64,000 bases of DNA from Eutreptiella sp. 'Long Island Sound 2002' (GCA_964036045.1 OZ038383.1:67771725-67835724), one strand, 5' to 3'. Shown: positions 1 through 11,137, numbered from the stretch's first letter. Notes: generated from the sequence alone by a model not told the origin. Made by a program: numbers and translations.

Positions 1-231
1 GTAAAATTGTGTATATGCCTACTGCTATTGTTTCTTATCTCTAAAGTACTGGAGCATGGTTCGACGTTCATCCGAGGCTCTCCGGATTCACAGTTCACCA
101 CTACACACGGAGTCAAGCAGGGTTCCCCCATGTCCTGTTTTTTGTTTGTTCTAGTCTTTGAGATTCCCCTCCCTTTTTTGCAATGACAGCGACTCGTATT
201 CTCTGCGTATGTAGATGACATATCTGTCCCT
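1..231 (+). pseudogene. LINE-type reverse transcriptase fragment, left end outside window
   Basis: Reading frame 1 from base 1 contains two adjacent blocks of a non-LTR retrotransposon reverse transcriptase. The first is the G-V-K-Q-G-S-P-M-S block (bases 109-135), where this family has a G-x-x-Q-G-x-P-x-S-x-x-L-F motif. The second is A-Y-V-D-D-I (about 208-225), the Y-x-D-D polymerase active site. One in-frame stop (TGA at 184-186) lies between them, so it is not functional as it stands. Homology ends around base 231, where the sequence passes into A-depleted DNA. No endonuclease or RNase H part is present. Family assignment rests on motif order and spacing. Confidence 0.75.
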
Positions 232-2058
232 GCAGTCCCTCCCGGGCGGGCCGGCCTCCTGGGCGTGTTCTGGTGCGCCTCACCTTTCCTTTGGCCGTTC
301 TTGGTTCGCTCTTTGCTTGTTCGGCCCCCTCCAGGCTGGGGTTGCCCTGTTTGTGGTTGTTGTTGGTTTTTTTTTGTTTCCCTTTTCCCCCTCCCCCCCC
401 CCGTTGCGCCATCGTTGTGTCCTGCTTTGCGTGTTTTCCAGCCCCGGGTGCCTTGGGCCTGGCGTCTTGCCCCCCCCCCCTCCCTTTTTTTCCCTTTTTT
501 TCTGCCCCCCCCCCCTGTTGTCTCTGGCGTTTCTCGCTTTCCGGTTGCCGGGGGCCTCTGCGCCCCAGCCCTTTTTTTTTCCCTTTGTTTCTTGTTTTTC
601 CTTTTTCCGTTTCTTTTTGCCGGTTTTGCGGTGCGGGGCGGGTTTGTGTGTCTTTGGCCGTCGGGCGTGCCCGCGCCTCGGTGGTGCTGTCCCTGTCGTT
701 GCTCACCGTGCGCTGGCTGGTGTTGCTTGGTGTTCGCTGTTGGGCCTTGCGGTCCTCTGCTGTCTCTTGGTGGGTCTTGGTGTCGTGCTTCGTCGGTGCT
801 GTCCTTGTCTGGCCACGTGGCTCGCCGCCCTGTTGTTCGGCGTGGTGTGTCTTGGTGTTCCGCTGCGCTGTGTTTTGTTCTGATGCGCTGTGCTGTCGTG
901 TGGTCGTGTGCTGTCGTGCTCTGCCATTTTTTTGCGTCGTTGCCTGCGCCCGTTGTTTGTTTCTTGCCGCTGCGCGTCTGCTGTGTGTGTTCTCGGGTGT
1001 CGTGCTGTGTGTTCCCTGTCCTCTCCGCCCTGTGCGGTGCTGTGCTGCGCTGTGCTGGTGCTCTTTCGTTGTGCTGTGCTGTTTCCGGTGGCTTGTGTTG
1101 TCGGTTCCTGGTGTCGCTGCCTTTTGTTGGGGGTCTGCTGGTGGCTCTGGTTGCCCGGCGTTGTCGTTTGGTGGTGTGTGTTGGTTGGTTGGTTGGTTGG
1201 TTGGCTGGTCTGGCCGTCGCTCGGCGTCTTCCCGGTTCCCGGTGGTGTCCCGGTCCCCTGTGCTGTGTCCTGTGGCGCTCTGCTGCCTTGTGGTGCTATG
1301 CTGTGGCGCCCTGTCTTCTTCTTCTTTTTTTTTTCTTCTCCTTTCTGGTGGCGCTGGTTTCCTGTTTTTCCCCGTTGGTTCTCGGCTCCGGGCCGCTTCT
1401 GGGTCGTTTCTGTTTCTGTGCTCTGCCCGTGCGGTGCAGTGCTGGTGTGCCTGCGTCGTTGCTCTCTGTTCGGTGCTCTCTTGCCCTCGCGGGGCTGGCT
1501 GGTGTTTTGTGTTGTTGCCTGTTGTGTTTGTGTCTTTGCTGTTGGGCCTGGCTGTCCTCTGTTGTCTCCTGGTGGGTCCTGGCGGCTCCTGGTGTTGTGT
1601 CTCGGTGGCGTGCTGTGGCGTGTCCTTGGGTGCTGTGCTGCGCCGTGTTGCTGCGCGTTATGCCGCCTGGCGTTGCGTTGTTGTGCGCTGTGTTGTTTCG
1701 TTTCGCTCCGTTTGGTGCTGCCGCGCGCTGTGTTGTGTCCTGAGGCGCTGTCCGTCGTCTTGGGTCCTGTAGCCTCTGGCGCCGTGTTTTGTCTTGTCCC
1801 CTCGCGCTCTGTATGTTTTGCTGTGGCGTGTCGCTGCGTGGTGTTGTTCGCTGTTGTGCCTTGTGCCGTGTGCGCCCTGGGGTGTTGTGTTGTGCGTTTC
1901 CTGTCGTCTCCGCCCTGTGCAGTGTTGCTGTGTGGCCCGCTCTCCCTCGGTGCCCTGCTCCCCTGTGCTGTGCCCCGTGGTGCTGTGCTGCCGTGTGGTG
2001 CTGTGGTGTCCTGTCCTGCCGCCTTGTTGGGTTTGTTTCTTGCGTGGGTGTGTTTGTA
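232..2058. other. A-depleted low-complexity segment
   Basis: The plus strand is built almost only from C, G and T; some lines of 60 bases hold no A at all (for example 1021-1080). Because all three stop codons contain A, the three plus-strand frames stay open for hundreds of codons by composition alone. The implied proteins are Cys/Val/Leu/Phe strings without domain character. Diverged internal copies occur roughly 800-880 bases apart (compare about 739-790 with 1542-1600, and 1010-1050 with 1890-1930). It contains C-, T- and GGTT-runs (1177-1206). I see no supported gene. Confidence 0.8.
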
Positions 2059-2689
2059 CCTACTTGATAAACCGCCGCAATTTCGTAAAATTTGTTCCTT
2101 TCTTTCTTTTTGGCTTTTGAAAATTAAAAAGGGTTATACACGACCCAACACACTCGCGTGCAACAAGACCATGTACGCTGCAGTGTCTTACGTGCCACCC
2201 GTCATTCTTGATGTTCTCGGCCTTGTACTTGTGCGTGGCGTCATGGAGCGTGTCCATTGCTAAGGGTTTACCGCGTTCCCCCAGGCCCGCCGCCTGAGCT
2301 GCAGGGCAAGGGGAGTGATGGGCACGAGGGTGGGGAGGGAGGTGCATGGAGACGAAGAAGAAAAAGGCGGCAGGGCGCGACGTCAGCGGTCGTGGCGAGT
2401 TATGAAAAATTTTCGAGGTTTACGCGCTGCTCGCGACGCGTTTTTCTTTGCGCCTATAGCGAGTTAGACAACGGAAGGGACGGCGTTAGGGTCCTACGAG
2501 CGTAACGGTGCTTACGGCGTTAACTTTTCACCTATTTCACGTCGAAGGGTTTTTCGTCGCGTTTTTACGCGTTTCGCAGCACGCTTTTTGGCCTAAGCGT
2601 TTTTTATGCTAATTAGCTTTATTTTCAGCCCCTCAGAAAGTTTTTTCGTCATGTTTTACCTATCTTTTTATTTCGTTCGGGAACAACAC
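2059..2689. other. Spacer between A-poor block and tandem array
   Basis: Composition returns to normal at about 2,059. Apart from the putative minus-strand exon at 2192-2298, I see only AT-rich unique sequence with several TTTTCG/TTTCG-type words and no convincing gene. Confidence 0.5.
2192..2298 (-). CDS. Putative single internal exon, unidentified protein
   Basis: On the minus strand a 107-base open segment is flanked by a good acceptor (a C/T-rich run ending CCCTGCAG just outside 2298) and a good donor (GTAAGA just outside 2192). The peptide reads Q-A-A-G-L-G-E-R-G-K, then P-L-A-M-D-T-L-H-D-A and T-H-K-Y-K-A-E-N-I-K, ending D-G-W-H. Codons are strongly G/C-ending (CTC, GAC, GCC, AAG, ATC), unlike the surrounding AT-rich DNA, which is the main reason to think it was once under coding selection. 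I do not recognise the family and found no neighbouring exon. Confidence 0.35.
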
Positions 2690-3583
2690 CCCAGGGCGCG
2701 CGACGGGCCTTTCCAGCCAGAAGACCAAGAAGAAGAAAGACAGGCGTGGGGCAAACTCGAGCAAACGGAAGAGAGTGGCGGTTAAATCGGATAGCGATAC
2801 GACGGCCGAGAGTGAGGCATACGAGGAGAAGCCCTCCACAAAGAAAAGGAAGGGAGACGGAGGCAAGAGCGTACAACCCAACGCGCCAAAGAAGAAGAAA
2901 ATCGCAAAGGCGAGCGTACCGCCACAACCGCAAGTGCGGCACGAAAATGAGGGCCTGAACCAAGATAAAAAGAGGAGGAGAGCCCGAACGAGGCAAGTGA
3001 CCATGGCACACCGCATGCAAATGGGCCGGCCGCACCCGAAAAGGCCACATCCGCCGCGGAGGTGTGACACCGTCGTGTTTACTCGCTTTCCATGTTACGT
3101 AGCTTGTGCAAGCACCTCCTTCGGGGAAGGGCGACGGTCTACACGGTCACTGCCCACAGAGACACCCTCTCCCGGGGGAGGGAGCCTGTTGCTCGCCTGT
3201 TTCCTGTTAACCACTCGAAGTGTCACTCTCGCCTTGTGCAATTGGTGTGCAACGTGTGATAGTGGGTTGTTGCATTGTGCAACCGCAAGATGCACACTCT
3301 GTTCCCATCTTTCTTTCTGTAGCGGTTGCGCATGGGCGACCATCGACCCGCAACTCCAACAACCCCAACAATTATTACAACTCCTACAAGCAAGTGGGAG
3401 CCGGAGTGATAGTGGAGCGTCAAGTAGACCCGTAGAAGCAAGTGGGAGCGGGAGTCAAGGGAGCGGGAGTCAAGCGTCAACTAGTAGTGGTCTCACAACG
3501 CTGAAGGAGCCGCAAGTTGATGAACAAGCGAGCAACTCATAAACAGAGCAAACCACCCCGCCTCGATTGCAATTTTTTCAACC
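2690..3583 (+). pseudogene. Array unit 0, 5'-truncated
   Basis: This partial first copy begins within the Lys-rich segment. The first roughly 40 bases (2690-2730) match other units only loosely, marking the left edge of the array. It carries the basic segment, the 261-base intron-like gap and the Ser/Gly/Gln-rich segment that ends at TAA 3540-3542. One private difference disrupts the usual CTTGCGG word after the KRKR-type motif (GTGGCGG here). Confidence 0.85.
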
Positions 3584-3794
3584 ATGTCGGAGGCATTTCG
3601 GAAGAAGTATATGACGTTCACAACTATGGGGCATATGGCGCGTCACCCCCATCATTTTTGGAGGCGGAGCAACAATTTTGGGAGGCAATCGGCGCACCGC
3701 AAAAGCTGTCGACGCCGTGGCACACTCCAATGCACCGCCAACAACACCGAGTCCTCTCAATGCGATGGCGCCAACATACACCCCGGTTGAGAAG

Positions 3795-4056
3795 GTGTGC
3801 AACTGCTGTGCAAGGGTGTGCAAGTGCCGTTCTGCACACACTCTATGTGTTGATGATTGTAGAACGGGTGGGTAAGCGGCCCATGGTGTAACTAGGGTGA
3901 TGTTTAGTATTGATTCGTTTGTTTGACATGCATCGGATGCCACATTCACGGTCCCACACATGATTTCGTTCATTTTCGCTATAGTGTTTGTGAACGCGAA
4001 GTTGTTGTGCAACCACACACCTGCACACGTTGCACCTGTGCAACCGCCCTTCACAG
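3795..4056 (+). other. Putative intron (unit 1, first)
   Basis: It begins G-A-G-A-A-G|GTGTGC and ends CCCTTCACAG|CGC, 262 bases. Reading on both sides is in phase 0. The gap is rich in the words GTGCAAC/GTTGCAC and contains T-rich stretches. The same boundaries recur in the other full units. Confidence 0.45.
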
Positions 4057-4777
4057 CGCACGGCGACGGACGTGCCTACCGCCATGTTTGTTTGCGAAAA
4101 GCGTGGCCCCGTTGTGATTGTGAGTGGAGTGTGGCCGCCGATACCCATTGACGAATGGCAGCTCACCATGGATCCCAGAAAGGTGGAGGAATTTAGGAAG
4201 AAGTGGAAACATTTGAGAGCCAAAGTGAGTTGGGCAACCCCATTGTGGATGAGAGCGATTGGGCATCCCCTACCGACCAAAAGCCAATGAAGATGGAGAA
4301 GCAAGAAAAGCCCGCACCCCCCCGGCCACCGCCCGCTCCGCATGGAGGAAGCCAAAAAGCGTCCCACGTGTCGCCGAAGATGATGTTGCTCAAAGCCGAA
4401 CACGCATTGAAGGCGCGTGTGGCCAACGACACGATAAAGACCAGGAAGAAGAAAGACAGGCGTGGGGCAAACTCGAGCAAACGGAAGAGACTTGCGGTTA
4501 AATCGGATAGCGATGCGACGGCCGAGAGTGAGGCATACGAGGAGAAGCCCTCCACAAGGAAAAAGAAGGGAGACGGAGGCAAGAGCGTACAACCCAACGC
4601 GCCAAAGAAGAAGAAAATCGCAAAGGCGAGCGTACCGCCACAACCGCAAGTGCGGCACGAAAATGAGGGCCTGAACCAAGATAAAAAGAGGAGGAGAGCC
4701 CGAACGAAGCAAGTGACCATGGCACACCGCATGCAAATGGGCTGGCCGCACCCGAAAAGGCCACATCCGCCGCGGAG

Positions 4778-5038
4778 GTGTGACACCGTCGTGTTTACTC
4801 GCTTTCCATGTTACCTAGCTTGTGCAAGCACCGCCTTCGGGGAAGGGCGACGGTCTACACGGTCACTGCCCACAGAGACACCCTCTCCCGGGGGAGGGAG
4901 CCTGTTGCTTGCCTGTTTCCTGTTAACCACTCGAAGTGTCACTCTCGCCTTGTGCAATTGGTGTGCAACGTGTGCAAGTGGGTTGTTGCATTGTGCAACC
5001 GCAAGATGCACACTCAGTTCCCATCTTTCTTTCTGTAG
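4778..5038 (+). other. Putative intron (unit 1, second)
   Basis: Donor GAG|GTGTGA and acceptor CCATCTTTCTTTCTGTAG|CGG bound 261 bases. The length is divisible by three, which is why the frame stays open straight through it. It carries GTGCAA/GTTGCA words and a long C/T tract before the acceptor. The last array copy uses the same donor (10963) but reaches a different acceptor (11284). Confidence 0.5.
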
Positions 5039-5299
5039 CGGTTGCGCATGGGCGACCATCGACCCGCAACTCCAACAACCCCAACAATTATTACAACTCC
5101 TACAAGCAAGTGGGAGCGGGAGTGATAGTGGAGCGTCAAGTAGACCCGTAGAAGCAAGTGGGAGCGGGAGTCAAGGGAGCGGGAGTCAAGCGTCAACTAG
5201 TAGTGGTCTCACAACGCTGAAGGAGCCGCAAGTTGATGAACAAGCGAGCAACTCATAAACAGAGCAAACCACCCCGCCTCGATTGCAATTTTTTCAACC

Positions 5300-6336
5300 A
5301 TGTCGGAGGCAGTTCGGAAGAAGTATATGACGTTCACAACTATGGGGCATATGGCACGTCACCCCCATCATTTTTGGAGGCGGAGCAACAATTTTGGGAG
5401 GCAATCGGCGCACCGCAAAAGCTGTCGACGCCGTGGCACACTCCAATGCACCGCCAACAACACCGAGTCCTCTCAATGCGATGGCGCCAACATACACCCC
5501 GGTTGAGAAGGTGTGCAACTGCTGTGCAAGGGTGTGCAAGTGCCGTTCTGCACACACTCTATGTGTTGATGATTGTAGAACGGGTAGGTAAGCGGCCCAT
5601 GGTGTAACTAGGGTGATGTTTAGTATTGATTCGTTTGTTGGACATGCATCGGATGCCACATTCACGGTCCCACACATGATTTCGTTCATTTTCGCTATAG
5701 TGTTTGTGAACGCGAAGTTGTTGTGCAACCACACACCTGCACACGTTGCACCTGTGCAACCGCCCTTCACAGCGCACGGCGACGGACGTGCCTACCGCCA
5801 TGTTTGTTTGCGAAAAGCGTGGCCCCGTTGTGATTGTGAGTGGAGTGTGGCCGCCGATACCCATTGACGAATGGCAGCTCACCATGGATCCCAGAGAGGT
5901 GGAGGAACACAGAGACACCCTCTCCCGGGGGAGGGAGCCTGTTGCTTGCCTGTTTCCTGTTAACCACTCGAAGTGTCACTCTCGCCTTGTGCAATTGGTG
6001 TGCAACGTGTGCAAGTGGGTTGTTGCATTGTGCAACCGCAAGATGCACACTCTGTTTCCATCTTTCTTTCTGTAGCGGTTGCGCATGGGCGACCATCGAC
6101 CCGCAACTCCAACAACCCCAACATTTATTACAACTCCTACAAGCAAGTGGGAGCCGGAGTGATAGTGGAGCGTCAAGTAGACCCGTAGAAGCAAGTGGGA
6201 GCGGGAGTCAAGGGAGCGGGAGTCAAGCGTCAACTAGTAGTGGTCTCACAACGCTGAAGGAGCCGCAAGTTGATGAACAAGCGAGCAACTCATAAACAGA
6301 GCAAACCACCCCGCCTCGATTGCAATTTTTTCAACC
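5300..6336 (+). pseudogene. Array unit 2, internal 679-bp deletion
   Basis: This unit joins the end of segment B (GTGGAGGAA, about 5908) directly to CACAGAGACACCC inside the second intron. It therefore loses all of basic segment C and the donor of the second intron. Compared with unit 1 the missing bases correspond to 4192-4870. There is essentially no microhomology at the joint. The remaining parts match their neighbours closely, so the deletion is younger than the unit itself. Confidence 0.9.
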
Positions 6337-8052
6337 ATGTCGGAGGCATTTCGGAAGAAGTATATGACGTTCACAACTATGGGGCATATGGCGCGTCACC
6401 CCCATCATTTGTGGAGGCGGAGCAACAATTTTGGGAGGCAATCGGCGCACCGCAAAAGCTGTCGACGCCGTGGCACACTCCAATGCACCGCCAACAACAC
6501 CGAGTCCTCTCAATGCGATGGCGCCAACATACACCCCGGTTGAGAAGGTGTGCAACTGCTGTGCAAGGGTGTGCAAGTGCCGTTCTGCACACACTCTATG
6601 TGTTGATGATTGTAGAACGGGTGGGTAAGCGGCCCATGGTGTAACTAGGGTGATGTTTAGTATTGATTCGTTTGTTGGACATGCATCGGATGCCACATTC
6701 ACGGTCCCACACATGATTTCGTTCATTTTCGCTATAGTGTTTGTGAACGCGAAGTTGTTGTGCAACCACACACCTGCACACGTTGCACCTGTGCAACCGC
6801 CCTTCACAGCGCACGGCGACGGACGTGCCTACCGCCATGTTTGTTTGCGAAAAGCGTGGCCCCGTTGTGATTGTGAGTGGAGTGTGGCCGCCGATACCAA
6901 TTGACGAATGGCAGCTCACCATGGATCCCAGAAAGGTGGAGGAATTTAGGAAGAAGTGGAAACATTTGAGAGCCAAAGTGAGTTGGGCAACCCCATTGTG
7001 GATGAGAGCGATTGGGCATCCCCTACCGACCAAAAGCCAATGAAGATGGAGAAGCAAGAAAAGCCCGCACCCCCCCGGCCACCGCCCGCTCCGCATGGAG
7101 GAAGCCAAAAAGCGTCCCACGTGTCGCAGAAGATGATGTTGCTCAAAGCCGAACACGCATTGAAGGCGCGTGTGGCCAACGACACGATAAAGACCAGGAA
7201 GAAGAAAGACAGGCGTGGGGCAAACTCGAGCAAACGGAAGAGACTTGCGGTTAAATCGGATAGCGATACGACGGCCGAGAGTGAGGCATACGAGGAGAAG
7301 CCCTCCACAAAGAAAAAGAAGGGAGACGGAGGCAAGAGCGTACAACCCAACGCGCCAAAGAAGAAGAAAATCGCAAAGGCGAGCGTACCGCCACAACCGC
7401 AAGTGCGGCACGAAAATGAGGGCCTGAACCAAGATAAAAAGAGGAGGAGAGCCCAAACGAAGCAGGTGACCATGGCACACCGCATGCAAATGGGCTGGCA
7501 GCACCCGAAAAGGCCACATCCGCCGCGGAGGTGTGACACCGTCGTGTTTACTCGCTTTTCATGTTACGTAGCTTGTGCAAGCACCTCCTTCGGGGAAGGG
7601 CGACGGTCTACACGGTCACTGCCCACAGAGACACCCTCTCCCGGGGGAGGGAGCCTGTTGCTTGCCTGTTTCCTGTTAACCACTCGAAGTGTCACTCTCG
7701 CCTTGTGCAATTGGTGTGCAACGTGTGCAAGTGGGTTGTTGCATTGTGCAACCGCAAGATGCACACTCTGTTCCCATCTTTCTTTCTGTAGCGGTTGCGC
7801 ATGGGCGACCATCGACCCGCAACTCCAACAACCCCAACAATTCCTACAACTCCTACAAGCAAGTGGGAGCGGGAGTGATAGTGGAGCGTCAAGTAGACCC
7901 GTAGAAGCAAGTGGGAGCGGGAGTCAAGGGAGCGGGAGTCAAGCGTCAACTAGTAGTGGTCTCACAACGCTGAAGGAGCCGCAAGTTGATGAACAAGCGA
8001 GCAACTCATAAACAGAGCAAACCACCCCGCCTCGATTGCAATTTTTTCAACC
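6337..8052 (+). pseudogene. Array unit 3, full length
   Basis: Same layout as unit 1: segments A to D with both intron-like gaps. Private differences include CCGATACCAATTG for CCGATACCCATTG (about 6893) and CAGCACCC for CCGCACCC (about 7499). The C-D frame is open from about 6950 to TAA 8009-8011. Confidence 0.85.
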
Positions 8053-9768
8053 ATGTCGGAGGCAGTTCGGAAGAAGTATATGACGTTCACAACTATGGGG
8101 CATATGGCGCGCCACCCCCATCATTTTTGGAGGCGGAGCAACAATTTTGGGAGGCAATCGGCGCACCGCAAAAGCTGTCGACGCCGTGGCACACTCCAAT
8201 GCACCGCCAACAACACCGAGTCCTCTCAATGCGATGGCGCCAACATACACCCCGGTTGAGAAGGTGTGCAACTGCTGTGCAAGGGTGTGCAAGTGCCGTT
8301 CTGCACACACTCTATGTGTTGATGATTGTAGAACGGGTGGGTAAGCGGCCCATGGTGTAACTAGGGTGATGTTTAGTATTGATTCGTTTGTTGGACATGC
8401 ATCGGATGCCACATTCACGGTCCCACACATGATTTCGTTCATTTTCGCTATAGTGTTTGTGAACGCGAAGTTGTTGTGCAACCACACACCTGCACAAGTT
8501 GCACCTGTGCAACCGCCCTTCACAGCGCACGGCGACGGACGTGCCTACCGCCATGTTTGTTTGCGAAAAGCGTGGCCCCGTTGTGATTGTGAGTGGAGTG
8601 TGGCCGCCGATACCCATTGACGAATGGCAGCTCACCATGGATCCCAGAAAGGTGGAGGAATTTAGGAAGAAGTGGAAACATTTGAGAGCCAAAGTGAGTT
8701 GGGCAACCCCATTGTGGATGAGAGTGATTGGGCATCCCCTACCGACCAAAAGCCAATGAAGATGGAGAAGCAAGAAAAGCCCGCACCCCCCCGGCCACCG
8801 CCCGCTCCGCATGGAGGAAGCCAAAAAGCGTCCCACGTGTCGCCGAAGATGATGTTGCTCAAAGCCGAACACGCATTGAAGGCACGTGTGGCCAACGACA
8901 CGATAAAGACCAGGAAGAAGAAAGACAGGCGTGGGGCAAACTCGAGCAAACGGAGGAGACTTGCGGTTAAATCGGATAGCGATGCGACGGCCGAGAGTGA
9001 GGCATACGAGGAGAAGCCCTCCACAAAGAAAAAGAAGGGAGACGGAGGCAAGAGCGTACAACCCAACGCGCCAAAGAAGAAGAAAATCGCAAAGGCGAGC
9101 GTACCGCCACAACCGCAAGTGCGGCACGAAAATGAGGGCCTGAACCAAGATAAAAAGAGGAGGAGAGCCCGAACGAAGCAAGTGACCATGGCACACCGCA
9201 TGCAAATGGGCCGGCCGCAGCCGAAAAGGCCACATCCGCCGCGGAGGTGTGACACCGTCGTGTTTACTCGCTTTCCATGTTACGTAGCTTGTGCAAGCAC
9301 CTCCTTCGGGGAAGGGCGACGGTCTACACGGTCACTGCCCACAGAGACACCCTCTCCCGGGGGAGGGAGCCTGTTGCTTGCCTGTTCCCTGTTAACCACT
9401 CGAAGTGTCACTCTCGCCTTGGGCAATTGGTGTGCAACGTGTGCAAGTGGGTTGTTGCATTGTGCAACCGCAAGATGCACACTCTGTTCCCATCTTTCTT
9501 TCTGTAGCGGTTGCGCATGGGCGACCATCGACCCGCAACTCCAACAACCCCAACAATTATTACAACTCCTACAAGCAAGTGGGAGCCGGAGTGATAGTGG
9601 AGCGTCAAGTAGACCCGTAGAAGCAAGTGGGAGCAGGAGTCAAGGGAGCGGGAGTCAAGCGTCAACTAGTAGTGGTCTCACAACGCTGAATGAGCCGCAA
9701 GTTGATGAACAAGCGAGCAACTCATAAACAGAGCAAACCACCCCGCCTCGATTGCAATTTTTTCAACC
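8053..9768 (+). pseudogene. Array unit 4, full length
   Basis: Same layout as unit 1. Small private changes include CACAAGTTGCACC (about 8492), AGGAGACTTGCGG in the basic segment (about 8952) and GGGCAATTGG instead of GTGCAATTGG in the second intron (about 9421). The C-D frame ends at TAA 9725-9727. Confidence 0.85.
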
Positions 9769-11137
9769 ATGTCGGAGGCATTTCGGAAGAAGTATATGAC
9801 GTTCACAACTATGGGGCATATGGTGCGTCACCCCCATCATTTTTGGAGGCGGAGCAACAATTTTGGGAGGCAATCAGCGCACCGCAAAAGCTGTCGACGC
9901 CGTGGCACACTCCAATGCACCGCCAACAACACCGAGTCCTCTCAATGCGATGGCGCCAACATACACCCCGGTTGAGAAGGTGTGCAACTGCTGTGCAAGG
10001 GTGTGCAAGTGCCGTTCTGCACACACTCTATGTGTTGATGATTGTAGAACGGGTGGGTAAGCGGCCCATGGTGTAACTAGGGTGATGTTTAGTATTGATT
10101 CGTTTGTTGGACATGCATCGGATGCCACATTCACGGTCCCACACATGATTTCGTTCATTTTCGCTATAGTGTTTGTGAACGCGAAGTTGTTGTGCAACCA
10201 CACACCTGCACACGTTGCACCTGTGCAACCGCCCTTCACAGCGCACGGCGACGGACGTGCCTACCGCCATGTTTGTTTGCGAAAAGCGTGGCCCCGTTGT
10301 GATTGTGAGTGGAGTGTGGCCGCCGATACCCATTGACGAATGGCAGCTCACCATGGATCCCAGAAAGGTGGAGGAATTTAGGAAGAAGTGGAAACATTTG
10401 AGAGCCAAAGTGAGTTGGGCAACCCCATTGTGGATGAGAGTGATTGGGCATCCCCTACCGACCAAAAGCCAATGAAGATGGAGAAGCAAGAAAAGCCCGC
10501 ACCCCCCCGGCCACCGCCCGCTTCGCATGGAGGAAGCCAAAAAGCGTCCCACGTGTCGCCGAAGATGATGTTGCTCAAAGCCGAACACGCATTGAAGGCG
10601 CGTGTGGCCAACGACACGATAAAGACCAGGAAGAAGAAAGACAGGCGTGGGGCAAACTCGAGCAAACGGAAGAGACTTGCGGTAAAATCCGATAGCGATA
10701 CGACGGCCGAGAGTGAGGCATACGAGGAGAAGCCCTCCACAAAGAAAAAGAAGGGAGACGGAGGCAAGAGCGTACAACCCAACGCGTCAAAGAAGAAGAA
10801 AATTGCAAAGGCGAGCGTACCGCCACAACCGCAAGCGCGGCACGAAAATGAGGGCCTGGACCAAGATGAAATAAAGAGGAGAGCCCGAACGAAGCCAGTG
10901 ACCATGGCACACCGCATGCAAATGGGCTGGACGCACCCGAAAAGGCCACATCCGCCGCGGAGGTGTGACACCGTCATGTTTACTCGCTTTCCATGTTACG
11001 TAGCTTGTGCAAGCACCTCTCTCGGGGAAGGGTGACTGTCTACACGGTCACTGCCCACAGAGACACCCTTTCCGCAGGGGAGGGAGCCTGTTGCTTGCCT
11101 GTTCCCTGTTAACCACTCAGAGTGTCACCCTCGCCTT
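9769..11137 (+). pseudogene. Array unit 5, terminal copy joining unique downstream sequence
   Basis: The last copy is complete through basic segment C and into the second intron, then departs from the array at about 11137 (after GTGTCACCCTCGCCTT). It is the most diverged copy (for example GATGAAATAAAGAGG at about 10865 where others read GATAAAAAGAGG). Its intron, opened by GTGTGAC at 10963, runs into unique sequence and can end at TTCGTAG 11284. The array exons are thus placed directly upstream of the acidic/dioxygenase region. Confidence 0.8.

Larger units (their letters stand above)
3584..5299 (+). pseudogene. Array unit 1, full length; reference exon/intron layout
   Basis: Coding-like parts in order: (A) 3584-3794, a segment with the E-A-E-Q-Q-F-W-E-A-I-G-A-P block and a Pro/Thr-rich tail ending T-Y-T-P-V-E-K; (intron) 3795-4056, GT...CACAG; (B) 4057-about 4190, with M-F-V-C-E-K-R-G-P-V-V-I-V-S-G-V-W-P-P and D-E-W-Q-L-T-M-D-P; (C) about 4195-4777, acidic then strongly basic (K-R-K-R, P-K-K-K-K, nuclear-localisation-like); (intron) 4778-5038, ending TTTCTTTCTGTAG; (D) 5039-5258, Gln-rich then Gly/Ser-rich, stop TAA at 5256-5258. 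Phases match across the first intron (phase 0 both sides), and C-D share one frame. Two frame jumps, within A near CAAAAG (about 3700) and between B and C (about 4190-4200), are present in the full units too. The protein family is unknown; a nuclear protein is an inference from the basic clusters. Confidence 0.65.
2690..11137 (+). repeat. Tandem array of a 1,716-bp exon-containing unit
   Basis: The same sequence recurs with an exact 1,716-base step: the ATG that opens the unit is at 3584, 5300, 6337, 8053 and 9769 (steps 1716, 1037, 1716, 1716). The 1,037 step is a unit with an internal 679-base deletion. The array begins inside a unit (about 2690) and ends inside one (about 11137). Internal units differ by only scattered substitutions. 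The left edge and the last unit diverge more, as expected when unequal exchange homogenises the centre of an array. The unit length is a multiple of three (572 codons), although stops and frameshifts prevent one open frame. Each unit contains coding-like segments and two intron-like gaps, described under the first full unit. Confidence 0.95.

Noticed and set aside
232-2058. Diversity-generating retroelement (A-specific mutagenesis next to an RT)
   Set aside because: The RT fragment has LINE-like blocks, there is no template/variable repeat pair, and the whole region, not selected adenines, is affected.
265-2263. Three overlapping plus-strand open frames of 457-499 codons
   Set aside because: They exist only because the strand lacks A and so lacks stop codons. 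The peptides are compositional, and three frames cannot all be genes.
3578-10777. Repeated minus-strand frames in the array (158, 197 and 307 codons)
   Set aside because: Mirror frames of the Lys-rich and intron-containing units, recurring with each copy. Peptides are rich in Cys/Phe/Ser/Leu as expected of a complement to basic coding sequence.
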